Source: Glandiceps talaboti
Taxonomy: Eukaryota > Hemichordata > Enteropneusta > Spengelidae
Length of the DNA: 64,000 bases
Reading direction: 5' to 3'
Assembly (NCBI RefSeq): GCF_964340395.1
Contig: NC_135563.1
Location: 9,241,075 to 9,305,074 of the forward strand
Below, one piece after another: positions 1 through 12,527 of the stretch. The stretch's first letter is position 1; every line of letters begins with the position of its first letter. Made by a program: the position numbers and the translations under genes. The notes beneath the pieces were generated by a model. The model searched no databases, was not told the origin of the DNA, and saw only the letters and a list, made by a program, of their open reading frames with translations.

Positions 1-2039
1 TGTGTGTGTGTGTGAATGACTTAAACTCAAAAAACTGCCAGACCAATGTCCTTGGTATTTGGTGGGGACATTACTTCAGGTTTGGTATCTAGTCGGGAAA
101 GTGTCCAAAGCAAAATAATAGCATCACTGGTGTGTGATTAGGGCAAAAATTGTCATTTTTGGTCAAAAGACTTGAAATAAAAATACTAGGTAGTTTTATT
201 CAAAAACTACTCTGAGGATTTGGCTGAGTGTAGAGATGAAGAAATGTTATACGTTAATCAATAGACCCTCCACCATGGTGGAGGGTCTATGGATAATCCC
301 ACCAGCAATATGAAAATTAAGTATAAAAACTTAAAAGGTGAATTTGGTCAACAAAAATTTATCTCCAAAAGTACATGTATGTGGTTAATAATAAGACTGA
401 CGTTTGGTGAGAGGTTTCTTGAAGTGTTATTCTGTAAATTTCATTCAAAATATTTTGACACAATTGGCCCTAGCAACCATGACTAAGTCCAACAACCAAA
501 TGCTAGTGTGTTTTTGCCATAATAACATCTGGTAGGCAAGTGAGTACATGTTCAAAAATGAGTGCAATATCCCAAACAACAATGACCATGCCCATAGGTC
601 CATGTACAACCAAATGTGAGTGTATTTCGTTAAAATTCACCTTTTTACACCTAATTTACATATTTCAGACGGTTACAGTAATGTTGGCAAGCATGTTTTA
701 CACAACACAACACAACACAACACATGGCATTATTGATGTATGCACCTCTAGGCTAGCTATCACTTAGTTTTGAGTTGTTGGTTTCACCTTGTAAATGTGC
801 ATGTCATTCATAAAAATTAACTGAAAACAATCCATTTCCCTTTATTTCTCTAAAATTGATATCTTTTTAATTTTTTATGAATGGAAAATGATTTTTCATC
901 AAAATTTGCCGGAAATACATGTACATACATTTTTAATGTGATGAATTTGGGCTAAGAATAACCGAATACGTTCAGTGCAAACGTACCATAACAAACATGC
1001 CTGCCACGTCGGGGCTACCTCGTGGTACTATGATTGTGATTCACATCCAAACGTGATCATTTAGGACATTAATTTTACGATGGAACCGTACCGGAGTAGT
1101 TATTTCTAAAGAACATGTATAAATTTTAGGTTTTTGTTCGTATTCATCAATACAATGTGAAAATTGTCGTAACATCGTACATGTACATTGTATGCAAACA
1201 TGTGTACTGTATTACGTATGCGAGAAGGCTTGGAAATTACCGGGTTGATTTACCCAGCCATAGAAACTACAAACATACCGTCTTCTACTTTAAGACGGTA
1301 CTACATTTACTGTTTTTGTTTCGGCTACCATTGTTATAATCAAGGCGATAAATGAGTTCATAAATGATGATAGACGCAGTGTCGCTGTTCACTTCCTTCA
1401 TTGACGACATTGAATAGAATCTCATGAAGACGTTCACGTCAAGGCAAAGACCCTCGTGGAGAACACTGGGGTTGCTATAGAAACAAACACCGATGGTGCA
1501 ACTCATGTGACACTCGGTAACTTTTGGCATATGTTTGAAACTGACGTTCAAGCTCATCCTCCTGTTAGAACCTCGGAACAATACTCATTGCCAATCTGCT
1601 TCCTACTTGTCTGTGGCAATGATAGTCTTCCTGTTAGACATTCAGGCTTTCTTTTGATTTGATAAGCAAACAAAGTTTGCTGTAAGGATGGAATGCCCAA
1701 ACATCTAGCTAAAGTCATTTTTTGACTTGGCATTCCATTAAGATGATGTATGGCTATGGGTTGGGCCATGTATGCATATATATGTTAATATATTCAGTGG
1801 ATGCCTCTGCTGTAGGTTGAGGGGACTCATTATGACTATATGTAAAGTGAAAATATGTTTTTTTCAACATTAAAAATTCCTACAAACAATTAAATTCCTA
1901 TTTTACATCCATTCAGCAAACTAGAATATACAGAAGTTTGTTCAAATCACCAATTTCCAAAACTTTAACATAATTGTAATATTAAACATGTAAGTCATTG
2001 TTAATATAATGTTGTTATCTTTTTTGTTGTTTCATGGAG
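1..2039. other. 5' end of window, no confident gene
   Basis: The stretch opens inside a short TG run. Only short open frames are present. The best of them (about 1418-1516, +) has possible splice borders but no recognisable domain and does not match the phase of the exon at 2040. A perfect palindrome is listed separately. Confidence 0.5.
261..290. repeat. 30-bp perfect palindrome
   Basis: The two 15-bp halves are exact reverse complements, each beginning ATAGACCCTCCACC, with CCATGG at the centre. The same 14-base half recurs at 61727-61740, where it forms a shorter hairpin. Confidence 0.9.
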
Positions 2040-2180
2040 TGGTTTGGTATCAGCTATGACAATGGTGTTGTTGGGATCGACAAAGATGAAAGGTGCATCA
2101 ACTTCTGTAAACTGAGATGCGGATCGTTAGCAGATGCACTATTAACCGATAATGAAGTTGACATCGATGGATTAGACTGA
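2040..2180 (+). CDS. possible terminal coding exon of an unrecognised gene
   Basis: A pyrimidine-rich run ending in AG at 2038-2039 is followed by 46 codons and TGA. The product starts WFGISYDNGVVGID, passes through CINFCKLRCGSLADALL and ends VDIDGLD. The balanced composition and acidic C-terminus look coding, unlike the AT-rich surroundings. The frame also contains an ATG at 2034, so a 48-aa small ORF is the alternative. I do not recognise the family. Upstream exons were not found in the window and may lie before position 1. Confidence 0.4.
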   Translation, partial: WFGISYDNGVVGIDKDERCINFCKLRCGSLADALLTDNEVDIDGLD

Positions 2181-3483
2181 GATAATTTTTGACTTGTGCA
2201 ACTTTGTAGTAGTCTTTTACCTTATATTGTTACTTGTATGTACAAAGTCAAACACTAACCCAATACCACAACCTTTGTAATTGTTCTTTATAGGTCTCAA
2301 AACTAAATAATAATTTGAACCAGGCATAATTTTCTGATTGTCGATTTAATTCCTTCATTGCTTTTGGGGTGTAGGCCTTTTACATTGTGTACTACCTGGT
2401 CAGACAAAATCAAAGCCAGCCTACTGTAATTGTTTGTATTTGAAATGAGAGTGATCTGTAAATGTTTCACAGTTTTCATTGTGGTCTTGTATGTCCTGAT
2501 TGCACGCAGGCATCAATATTGTCCAATCATAAAGAACCGAGCAACCCTGATGTATAATATCATGAACACATCACAACATTTGATTCATTAATTTCATAGA
2601 CTATATACTTCAGTTCTAATACCATGGTTCATTATGAAAGTCTGCTAAATCAAATTTACAAGTATAACTTAAGTGTATATTGAATCTAATAGTTTTCATT
2701 TGTATTGCTCATAATGACATCTGTAACATAAGCGCAGTGTCTTATATGGAAACTTCAAATTGATAAATTTCTCTTCTGCCATCCACAGACACAGACACAG
2801 AGAAAAGTCAGGTAGTGTGGGATTCGTCATTAATAAGACGTGTAAATTGTAATTTTTAAATTTTTATTTCCTGATGCTTATTATGAAACATTTTTAGCTC
2901 CGCTGTCTGTCAACTGTTTGTATTTAAATCTTCTCCAAACTGATGGGCTTTTAAAAAAATTTAAAACCATAAAGTGTTTCCTGAACATGTTTTCTAGCAA
3001 AGTAGCATTAGTGCTCAGACCACCATAGAGAACAGACTAGAAACACCATTGTAAATAAAACAACTAAAACTTTAAAGGGAACATCTCTTTGTGTTTGTTT
3101 GTGTGTGTGTGGAATGTTAATGCAAGAGTGTGAGTTGACTTGATTCAAGTCCATGGATGTTTTGAAAAACCTTTTATCCAATGTTGTGTGTTAACAGTTT
3201 ATTGGTAACTTTTTGTCTATTTGTTCTATTTTTATTTGAGCTTGGTGACCACAATATACTGAGTGGTGTTAGAACATAATTCATGTGATTGTGTAATTGC
3301 AGACATGTGCAGTAAAACCCATATATCGCACCCCCACTCAACTAAATAAAAAGAAAACAAATAAATAATAGGTTACTTTATAAAATCCACGATCCTGAAC
3401 CAATTATAGAGTCCTTGTGTCATGCAGAGCATTTATAAGCTGTTCAACTATGCAACAATTTCAGAAACTGTTAGGCAATGAAA
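2181..3483. other. AT-rich noncoding spacer
   Basis: No open frame or ordered repeat was seen. An AATAAA at about 3055 could serve the possible exon at 2040-2180. Confidence 0.5.
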
Positions 3484-3953
3484 TCCTGCAGTTGACACTT
3501 CCCCTCTCAGCTTCAGGACAAGTCCTGCAACTGACACACCCCTTTCAGCTTCAGGACAAGTCCTGCAACTGACACACCCCTTTCAGCTTCAGGACAAGTC
3601 CTGCAACTGACACACCCCTTTCAGCTTCAGGACAATTCCTGCATCTGACACACCCCTTTCAGCTTCAGGACAAGTCCTGCATCTGACACACCCCTTTCAG
3701 CTTCAGGACAAGTCCTGCAACTGACACACCCCTTTCAGCTTCAGGACAAGTCCTGCAACTGACACACCCCTTTCAGCTTCAGGACAAGTCCTGCAACTGA
3801 CACACCCCTTTCAGCTTCAGGACAAGTCCTGCAACTGACACACCCCTTTCAGCCTCAGGACAATTCCTGCATCTGACACACCCCTTTCAGCTTCAGGACA
3901 AGTCCTGCATCTGACACACCCCTTTCAGCTGCAGGACAATTCCTGCAACTGAT
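3484..3953. repeat. 38-bp minisatellite, about 12 units
   Basis: Units run CTTCAGGACAAGTCCTG followed by CAACTGACACACCCCTTTCAG, 38 bp in all. Variants carry CAT for CAA, AATTCC for AAGTCC, and CTGCAG or CCTCAG for CTTCAG. Each unit contains the near-palindrome CAGGACAAGTCCTG. Similarity between units is high, so the expansion is probably recent. Confidence 0.95.
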
Positions 3954-4507
3954 AGCTGACCGACACACCAGTCTATGAAACATTTTATATTGTCCGGTAG
4001 AATTGAAGATTGGTGGAGGGGACAATGACTTTTTTGTTATTTCCTCAAAAAATGCCTGATTTGTGTGACAGGGAAGTGAAATTGAAATTCTAACTTGGGA
4101 CTTTTAGATTACAACAACTGACCTGAGAGATTTTGTTTTAAACTGTGATAATCTTACAACAATTATATGAATTTTTATAATTTCACTGGCAATATTTCAG
4201 TCTTTTTATGTCAAGGTTAAAAATCTCTGTTCAGAATCAAAAATATATTAATTTAGGTATGTGTATGATCAAGCTGACATTTTTTCATGTAGTTTAATGA
4301 ATTGATATTTGCAGTTAAAATATGATGTACTTAACATTTTCAAGGTACAAACACTGAAGGAATATTCAAAAGTTGATCAACTGGATTTTACTTCAACAAT
4401 TATTAAAAAATATTAGATTTTTTGCATTTTTTGCACTTTTTCCTACTACAATTGTGTGAAATACCAGGTTTTCGGAAATTGGAAAATTGTTTTCGGGCTG
4501 TTGGTCA

Positions 4508-4797
4508 CTATGTACATGTATGTATGTATGTATGTATGTATGTATGTATGTATGTATGTATGTATGTATGTATGTATGTATGTATGTACATGTATGTATG
4601 TATGTATGTATGTATGTATGTATGTATGTATGTACATGTATGTATGTATGTATGTATGTATGTATGTATGTATGTATGTATGCATGCATGCATGCATGTA
4701 TGTATGTATGTATGTATGTATGTATGTATGTATGTATGTATGTATGTATGTACATGTATGTATGTATGTATGTATGTATGTATGTATGTATGTATTA
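4508..4797. repeat. (TATG)n microsatellite with ACATGTA interruptions
   Basis: About 290 bp of TATG repeats are interrupted by ACATGTA blocks and a short TGCA block near 4680. Long apparent open frames on both strands here are repeat artefacts. Confidence 0.97.
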
Positions 4798-5263
4798 TAT
4801 ATTCCACTATTTGATAATAAAGTGCTATAAGCTTAATTACGTGATTTCAAAGTATGCCATTATTTACCTTGTTCTGAATTTAAAAGTAGCGTTAGAATAT
4901 TTTGGACTTATTTTTGCAATGCTCTGTATTTTACTTACTTCCCGGATTAAGAATTCAAAATATTGATAAATTTCATGAAAATAATGCACAGAAACATCGG
5001 GATAATTAGTCTGGTAGTCCTGTCGTAGAGAACCAATCGCCTTCACCGTTAGAAAGAGGTCGCAGAGAACTGAATACATGAATAGTAACTAGACTGTGGA
5101 ATAGTACAGTAGAGTGGTGTACTGAATAACAACGAGAACTAGCGTCCAGAAACTCCATCGGGGCGTATAAGTGCGTAAATGGTCGGACGTTTACACCCGT
5201 TTTTGTATTCATCCATTGCCGATCTACATAATTGTAGAGGCAAACATTCTATTTTTGATTTGA

Positions 5264-5271
5264 TGACGTCA
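5264..5271. promoter_or_regulatory. palindromic CRE upstream of the DUF4419 gene
   Basis: An exact TGACGTCA lies about 320 bp before the DUF4419 start codon. This is the CREB/ATF consensus. Function is inferred from motif and position only. Confidence 0.4.
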
Positions 5272-5591
5272 TTTTCCATTCTTCACCATAGACTTCACAA
5301 CACAATGATATTCAAAGGGGTCACACATAGCACTTGAAAAGACGCACTAGTAAAAGAACAAATGAACACACTCTCACACAATTCAATACCCACACCAATA
5401 TAATGGATGGTCGTCATATGCTTGTAACCATGGTAACTAAGCTAAGGCATACTAGTTACCTTTCACGTAACATGAACGTAAAGACGGTGAATCAACAGTG
5501 TCGTCACCAGTCTGAACTCTTACTATATTAAAATGCCACGTAATAATTCAAACTGGTACTAGTCTATACACTCCCGGACGAAGACAGCAAC

Positions 5592-8500
5592 ATGGCGTCT
5601 CTACAATATGAACCGGTAGGTGTTTTTTACTGATCTTTCCCTTACCTGTGTAGTTGTAGCCGACGTAGTTCAATGCAATGCGTATTTGTAAGGTGTAACT
5701 GAACCGAATTGCGTGTCAATAAAGATTCGTACTTTGCTCTGAGATCTGACGTCATATCAATTACATTTTGAACTCGGGGAACCTGCAGTAATTACAAGGG
5801 GGTGGGGGGGGGGTATGTAAATGACTTAAAAGCCCAAGCTACCTAACCGATTTGGTGGTAACATTACTTGGGGGTGTGTAGATGAAAAGTGTTGAAATGA
5901 AAATGATCGCTTCTATTTGCATTTCGCCAATTTTCATCTGGTACATAGTGAGTTTTTTGTTAAACAATGGGACTTTTGGTTAAAAAAAATTAAACTCCAA
6001 AAGTACTCAGCAGATTGTTTGTTTCTCACTGCTAATACCACAGTGAATTTGTGTGAAGGCACTGCATAAATTAAATCCAATATCTAGAATAATATCCCAA
6101 TATACCTCACCACACTGTTCACCCTTCACCCACTCCTCTCTTCACAAAAGGGGAAAAAGCTTGATGACGTACGTAGATTTCAGTTTTAATGAGTAATTAA
6201 TGCATAATTAATGATTTTCTGTGATGAGGCTATATCTTCAAAATGCAAGCTCCAATCTCATATAATTTGATACATGCATTGATTATAATAAAGAACACGA
6301 ATTAGTTATTTTGCTAATGTAGTTTTTATTTGTATAATTAATGATTTTCATTAATTAGACAATACCTAAAGAATCCAAGCTTGCAATTTCATATTATTTA
6401 GTACATACATTGATAATAAAAAAGTGCACTTGTCCTATAAAGCTTGTTGGGGTAGCTATCTTAATTATGTATTTGCATAATTAATGGTTTTTGGTAATTA
6501 GGCTTTATGATCAATTTGCCAATTAAGGAGCCCGGTATATCGTGTATGACAGCCATAGCTAGCTAGGAATACTGCGACAATTAGGGTATTATGTAGGAAC
6601 AAAAATCTAGTATTATTTCACATAGAAGGATAGTATAAAAAAATGATTTTATTCAAAAAATGAAACAACATAGACGAGCATGTCTAGTTTGTAACACATT
6701 TTCTGGACCCCACGTGGTGTTTTCTGGTATGCAAAAACTAATTACTTAATTGAAATTAAGATACACATTAACATGTTAGCTTAGATACCATCTGTGCTGA
6801 CGTACCTTACAGGGGGATGAACAAGACAGGGAGCTTGCTAGAGAATGGGGATATCATTTAGACAGTGACGTCATAAAGAGAGGACTTGAACTTGAGAAAG
6901 AATACAAGACTTTACATGATGTGTATGCTACTTCAAACCCAGCAGGTATGTTAATTTCCTTAATTATTTACGTACCGATTAGGCTCCATCAATGAAATAC
7001 TTTGTTTGCCGTCCTTGAATTTCACCAAAACCTTTCCAGGCAGACAGCGTACAGGGTAAAAAAAAAACAAATGCAGAAAAACCCCACAATGCTAGGCATG
7101 TCATTTAGAATTCACTTTTCTGTTGATTCATTTTCTGTTAGTACCTAAATCTACTATTGTGGTGAAACAGAAATGTGAAAATCCGAAGTTTAATTTTCTT
7201 AAACAACGTTTTAGTAATGTGTAGTTGTCTGAAGATATCTGAACGGTCTTTGAAGGTCGACATTAGGTATTAAAAAGCCATGATTTGTGTAATATTTTAG
7301 AAACATGAGCATAAAATGAAGAGTCCACCCCTATTATATTCACATAGGATTGAATCATGTAAAATGAAAACGTCACCATTGTTATTTAAAACCATATACA
7401 AGTCATATTTTTGACATTCTTTTTTTAAAAAAAATAACAGGATCAACTTTTATGGTTGATGATGTGGACATTTCCAAAGAAAAGCTCCCAACAACATCGT
7501 CTGCTAAAAGTGTAGTAAGCCGTCTCAATCAGAAAATTGAAAGTTGTTTCCATGGTAATGCAAATATTGTGAGTCAAGGTCAATTACATGGTTTGGTAGA
7601 AGCTGTCCATGAGGCTTACCATAATCATTATCCTCTTGTGTTGAGTCCTGATATGATCTGGCTGTGTATCATGCAAGGGTTGTCTACACATATCAATAAA
7701 CATACTAAGAAATTAAGAAAGAAGTTTGTACGACATGATGGGAAGAAAGAGATAAAAGTTAGACGAGATGATTTCGTGAAGGGTTCAGCCACCAATCCTT
7801 GGCCTGAGGTCTTTACTGAATTCTCTGGCAAGATCAAAGATGAAATTGGAGAGAAGACCTACAGTTTGATTACTCCTGATTTCACTACCACTGGTCCATT
7901 GGAGAAGGCAGTCACTGATATCGTCTTAATGGAAGCGATGAAGTCTTTCTTTGATTACAAACTTTTTAGTCTGTGTGGTATACCTTCTATTACATTGGAA
8001 GGTACAACTGAAGATTGGATGGCTATAAGGGACAAGACTGCACAATTAAAACAATATGATCTCAAATGGTGGACAGATACACTATTACCAGTTTTGGATC
8101 AATTTGTCAGTGCATCAAAGGGAGAGGTGAACAGATCTTTCTGGTCAAACATTTACAAGGTATGCTTTAAAATTTTCCCTACAATAGCTTTACAAATTTC
8201 CACTTAAACTTGCTCTATTGAATGAATATTTGAAAAAGTGTGTGGTTTTCTTTGACATCACTTATTATACAGTTTTTGTTCTGAACATTTCTCCATTAAT
8301 TGCATTACTTTAACTATTACATTAACCGTTAGAGTTTGAAGGCCTGTAATGTTTCACTTTTAAAATCGATGGTCGAATCATTACATTTGTCTATTTCATT
8401 TACAGTATGATGGTGTATCAGGAGGACCTTATGTGTCTGGATGGATCACAACTTTGTTTCCATACGACAGTGACAACAGGCGAACTAAAAAGTTCACCAA

Positions 8501-8732
8501 GTGGCCAACTAAGCCACGACGTGGAAAAATGTCTACAAATGACTTTCCCAAGGGTTTGTCTGCAGCCCCATTCACATGGGAATACATTGGTGAGGAATTC
8601 AGGATGAGGTTCATCGGTGGCTTCATGGGTGTTTCCCAAGATCAAGAATCGTTGGCTCTGAGACCCGAGTTAGGTTGGGCTGTGGTTGAAAACACAAATG
8701 CCAAATATGAAAAGAAGCCACCCTTTATTTAA
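5592..8732 (+). CDS. DUF4419-domain protein, four exons, 400 aa
   Basis: Coding exons are 5592-5615, 6813-6945, 7441-8159 and 8406-8732. All introns are GT-AG and the phases agree (total 1,203 nt including TAA). The protein starts MASLQYEP. The third exon carries the DUF4419 signature: a helix around HGLVEAVHEAYHNHYPL, then LSPDMIWLCIMQGLSTHIN and LRKKFVRHDGKKEIKVRRDD, followed by NPWPEVFTEFSGKIKDEIG. The last exon continues with GVSGGPYVSGWITTLFPY and GFMGVSQD near the end. DUF4419 is a conserved domain of unknown biochemical role, so I assign no function. There is no signal peptide or membrane segment, so it is probably cytosolic. Exon 1 has only eight codons and its ATGGCG context fits a genuine start. 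The gene appears intact. Confidence 0.9.
6170..6500. repeat. three degenerate units of about 135 bp in DUF4419 intron 1
   Basis: ATAATTAATGATTTT-like boxes followed by a TTAG/GAGGC segment recur near 6203, 6335 and 6476. The sequence between them is weakly similar. This looks like an old tandem duplication. Confidence 0.6.
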
Positions 8733-8794
8733 AGTCATGTAGAATTAAGTGTTACCTGGAGTGATATATTTTTCCACGATATTCATTAGGTGTA

Positions 8795-8800
8795 AATAAA
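8795..8800 (+). terminator. AATAAA polyadenylation signal of the DUF4419 gene
   Basis: A canonical hexamer lies 62 bp after the TAA stop, and no better hexamer lies between. Confidence 0.7.
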
Positions 8801-10130
8801 CAAGTTTAAATGTCAATGTTTTGCTTATGGTTCATGCTTTGTGTAAGTGTGATTGATGATCTGCAATTCCTTTTGTTCACAAATATTATGAAGTTAATAT
8901 TAATGGACTTTTTCTGGGTATCAATGAAGTGTTTATGTTTGTTTGTGAATTTGTATTGTGATTTGAATATGTAATGAGCGAGATAGCACGTGAGAGACAG
9001 TTCTACATAGAGTCAAAAGCAATCATAACGATTTGCAATTTTTTCCTTATTATTTTGAAGATAAAATTCTTGTGTATGTAGTTCAGGGTAGCATTTAGTA
9101 CCAAAATTAAGAGAGTATAGAGTTTGAATTTGCTGCGTAATGTTTTGTGCATCTGAAGAAAGTTTTTTTTTTTTTCTGTTGAGTTTAATTAACACAAACA
9201 AAACACATATACTGCTAGTGCGCACACATACCCCGGTATAAAATGATAATTATATTATATCATGCTACTATGCGCCATTCTGATTGGATAATAACTGTGG
9301 TAAAATCCCATTTTACCACGGCTGGCAGTGGTAAAATGGGCCACTAAACTAGCATATGAATAGTACATACAAGCTGAATGTGTTCGTTCGTACACCAATA
9401 AGTTAACACTTCCCCAGAGTAAAGGTGTGTCAGGTATCCTTCACAATAGTTTGGGTTACAGTAGTCCAAATAATTCCACTGGTGACCTTGCGATCGAAAG
9501 CAACGATCGATCAGTGGCCTCAACATCACTGATAAGGTAGTTAAGTTATCCACATGCAACGAGCCGTCTCAGCGTCCTACTCTCGTTACGCGTTGAATCA
9601 AGCAACAAAGATTTAACTTTTAACCATCAGTCAAGGTGCGTCAGGATTATTTCAAAACTGTACATCTTCAGGTTCAGTCAATGTTCAATTTGTTAACCAT
9701 TAAATTAAAGTAGACTGTGTAACGTCGCGTCTCTGATTTACTGTCTCGCGCTTTCGCCGATTCAACGCCGAGACATATATTTTTAGCAGTGTACAAGATT
9801 GTATTGTTCTTATGTAAATATCCAAACAAAATTGTTACTTTCTTTGACCTCTTGCCCCGTTTTTGTTGTTGCTAGTTTTCAACGCGTTTTCGTTATGCAT
9901 TATATGATGTAAATAAAGTAATTTATCAATGCAATGCAATGCATTGCAATGCAGTGTATGGTTTGTGTTCATGCAGTGTGTGTGGGGGCTACATGAACGT
10001 ATCCACTCATTAAAATATGCTCGTTCCCGACGATCTTTTTCTGTACGTGCGAATTCGCCTTTTCGGGCATATAAATAACCACAGAATCATATTTAGAGGA
10101 AATAGACACATATTTTGATATAATATAATA
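8801..10130. other. intergenic spacer with short inverted repeats
   Basis: No gene seen. GTGGTAAAAT at 9297-9306 pairs with ATTTTACCAC at 9310-9319, and the same word recurs near 9329. A possible older repeat spans about 9530-9780, where CGTTGAATC and GATTCAACG lie in opposite orientation. A short TGCAATGCAATGCAT run lies near 9930-9955. Confidence 0.5.
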
Positions 10131-10270
10131 GCAATAACTCCCGCCGAAGGCGGGTATACACTCGAATTTGGTACAATTCGCTCCATATAGCACTCGCCAT
10201 TCGGCTCGTGCTATATGTCGCGAATTGTACCAAAATCTCGTGTATACCCGCCTTCGGCGGGGGTTATTGC
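10131..10270. mobile_element. 140-bp foldback element
   Basis: Two arms of about 68 bp, roughly 90% complementary, meet at a short centre near 10200. Each arm contains its own small hairpin, CCCGCCGAAGGCGGG. The outer ends are GCAATAAC and GTTATTGC. The form is that of a foldback MITE. No coding capacity and no clear target duplication were seen. Confidence 0.75.
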
Positions 10271-11223
10271 TTAAATATCACTCAATCTGATGAATGAGAC
10301 AACAAAGATTTCAAAACAAAACTTTTATTAATTTGCAATTTAATTTTGCCAAACTATATGGAATTTGGAGCTTGCATATTTAACTGTTAATGTAAAGTTT
10401 GGAATATTTTTCACGTTTTTGAAATTATACGCCTATTCGAGCAAGGGGAGGGGTCGTGTTTTACAGAAAGAAAATTGAGGGCGGTCACTTTTTAGCCCAA
10501 TGTAATCCGGGAAGGGTCGTGATTTATGCAGCAGACAGGATTTGATTTCCCCCTCTTCTCTCCCTTGTAATTACTGAAGAATCCCTAATATAGGAGTGGT
10601 AGTCACTACCAGGGACACGCATGTACTAACATAGCTCTGTTTGCAGGCGGTGCGCGAGTCTATATTGCTGACTTGAGGGACAGTTGTCAGAATCGAGTCC
10701 CGGATTACTCCGTATGCAAGCAGGACAATGCAATGTGTCGCATCCAACGAGGTTAATACGGGTCAATTATAATGGCCAAGTCTTTTGAGGCAGGGGCTTT
10801 TTACAAAAGAAATAATAATGTCCAGGCTACAGGAAATGTTGCCCCTTTACACTCACTTCACAGGAGATGGAATTTCTTAGCTTGTATGGGGAAATTATCA
10901 GAAAATCAGAGATATAAAAAGCTTGTTGCTGAGACATTTAATGAGAGGTCAAAGTTCAGCTGATGTGTTTGTTGGTAGGCGCACTATTCCAGTGATGTAT
11001 CTGCATTGTGGCTGTTTAAAAAGATTTTAGTCTGTTGAAATGTCTGTAGAAGTAAGATTTTACGAAGTGGGACATTTCCTTTAATCCCTATAATTTCTTG
11101 GTTGATTGCTTTTTCTCTGGTGTTATCGTGATTTTCGAACCTGAACCTGAGGCTCAATATGGGACTGGTCATATCATATTGTCCTCCAATGTGAATCTGA
11201 TTCTGAATCTGAGACTAACTATA
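10271..11223. other. intergenic spacer
   Basis: No supported gene. A 63-codon open frame at 10772-10963 (+) has no recognised domain and is left out. Confidence 0.4.
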
Positions 11224-11231
11224 TTCGAGTC

Positions 11232-12527
11232 CACAGGGGCGTGTAATATTGCATAGATTGTTGTTTTCCAGGTCTACAGACTAAATATAACAACCTTTTG
11301 AATATATATTCCTACCTGTATAGGGAAAGAGAGAAGGGAAGACACGATTGTCGACCCTGTATGAACTCCTCTGTACGTCTAGCTATTTTGAATAACCCGC
11401 TCGTTGCCGATTGGCTGCTCGAACTACGCCTACGTAAAAAAGACCCCCTAGCTTATCTGAAGATTAGACGCATAGCTACAGTAAGGAATGACATATAATG
11501 AAAGAATATTCTTCGCTGTTTTAATGCACTCGATTTTTTTTTAAAGAAACGAAAAACGCAATCAAATCATACAAACCGGTTACCGTGTCAAACACTCTAT
11601 AGTGCATCTGCTTAGTACATCAAAATCATAAGATTCGTGTCTGAACAATTCAAAAATTCAAAAATAACAAACAATAAAAAAATCATAATTTCATAATTAC
11701 GACAATCAAAAAGTCGTAATTACGAGAAAAAAGTCGTAATTACGAGAATTGAAATCTCGTAATTACGAGATTTTAAATTTTATTTTTTTCCTTACAACTT
11801 GGCACTAATACGCTTCCATAAGTGTCAGATTCACAGTCACATGTGAGCTAATATTCCATTCCACCATTTCCAGGATGGTGATATTCTAGTCTAATATGGC
11901 TGTCCGAGTCGACAATAAGACCTTCAAATCCCCCGGAAGCATCACTACTTTATGGGCCACCAAAAATGAAATTAATTTCAGTATACACAGATTCACAGTT
12001 TGACACAGTAAAAATGCATTTGTATTGGAAATCGTATAAGTATACTCAACAGGAAGCTGTCGTAAACTTTTCGAGATCCATGGTTCCGGGTTTAGTGATG
12101 GCCGTGCTTCTAATTTTGAAATGTAGCGGTAATCTGACGTCATTAGTCAACGCCTCTTTCTTGGCCAATCAGCAGTGAACATTAGACGGCTATGTCATTT
12201 GACCTGCCTTTGACATACAGAGGACTTTATACAGCGCCCGCTCATTGTAAAAGGTCTATTTTTATCGTTACAAAAGCATTTTTGCCCCCAGTGATAGTGT
12301 ATAAGTTTACTTGGCACATATTCTTCATGCAGGTATGTTTTTGTTGCAAATGTGCATGTTTTATTCAAATTTGAAAGGTTACGAAGAAAGATGACCCGGA
12401 AGATGACCACCCTTCTCATATTTATAGTATACGTAGTACTATAGATATCGATACATTTGTAGCAGCAAGATTCGTATGATATTTTCCTAAGAAAACGGAA
12501 ATCTAAGCAATAATACATGCCCCTGTG
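11232..12527. mobile_element. hAT-like non-autonomous transposon, long copy (1,296 bp)
   Basis: The ends are inverted repeats, CACAGGGGCGTGTAATAT on the left and a shortened form ending GCCCCTGTG on the right. The element is flanked by a perfect 8-bp duplication, TTCGAGTC, at 11224-11231 and 12528-12535. Its terminal 80-120 bp match the short copy at 60481-60701. The extra 1.1 kb inside has no transposase frame. It contains a cluster of TCGTAATTACGA-type palindromes at about 11700-11775. Eight-bp duplications and a CAGGGG-type end fit hAT, but no transposase confirms it. Confidence 0.85.
11700..11775. repeat. GTAATTAC palindrome cluster
   Basis: The word TCGTAATTACGA recurs four times within about 75 bp, in direct and inverted sense, inside the long hAT-like element. 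Confidence 0.8.

Noticed and set aside
1418-1516. Possible exon (SHEDVHVKAKTLVENTG)
   Set aside because: Splice borders exist but its end phase does not match the exon at 2040 and no family was recognised.
4393-4966. Long Met-Tyr-Val-Cys and Thr-Tyr-Ile-His frames
   Set aside because: They are translations of a TATG microsatellite. The same applies to frames over 62.9-63.45 kb, 53.1-53.4 kb and 13.75-14.06 kb.
8418-8645. Minus-strand frames opposite the last DUF4419 exon
   Set aside because: They are shadows of the coding exon, which reads through in phase with the upstream exons.
10772-10963. 63-codon + strand frame between genes
   Set aside because: It has no domain, no clear promoter and no splice partner.
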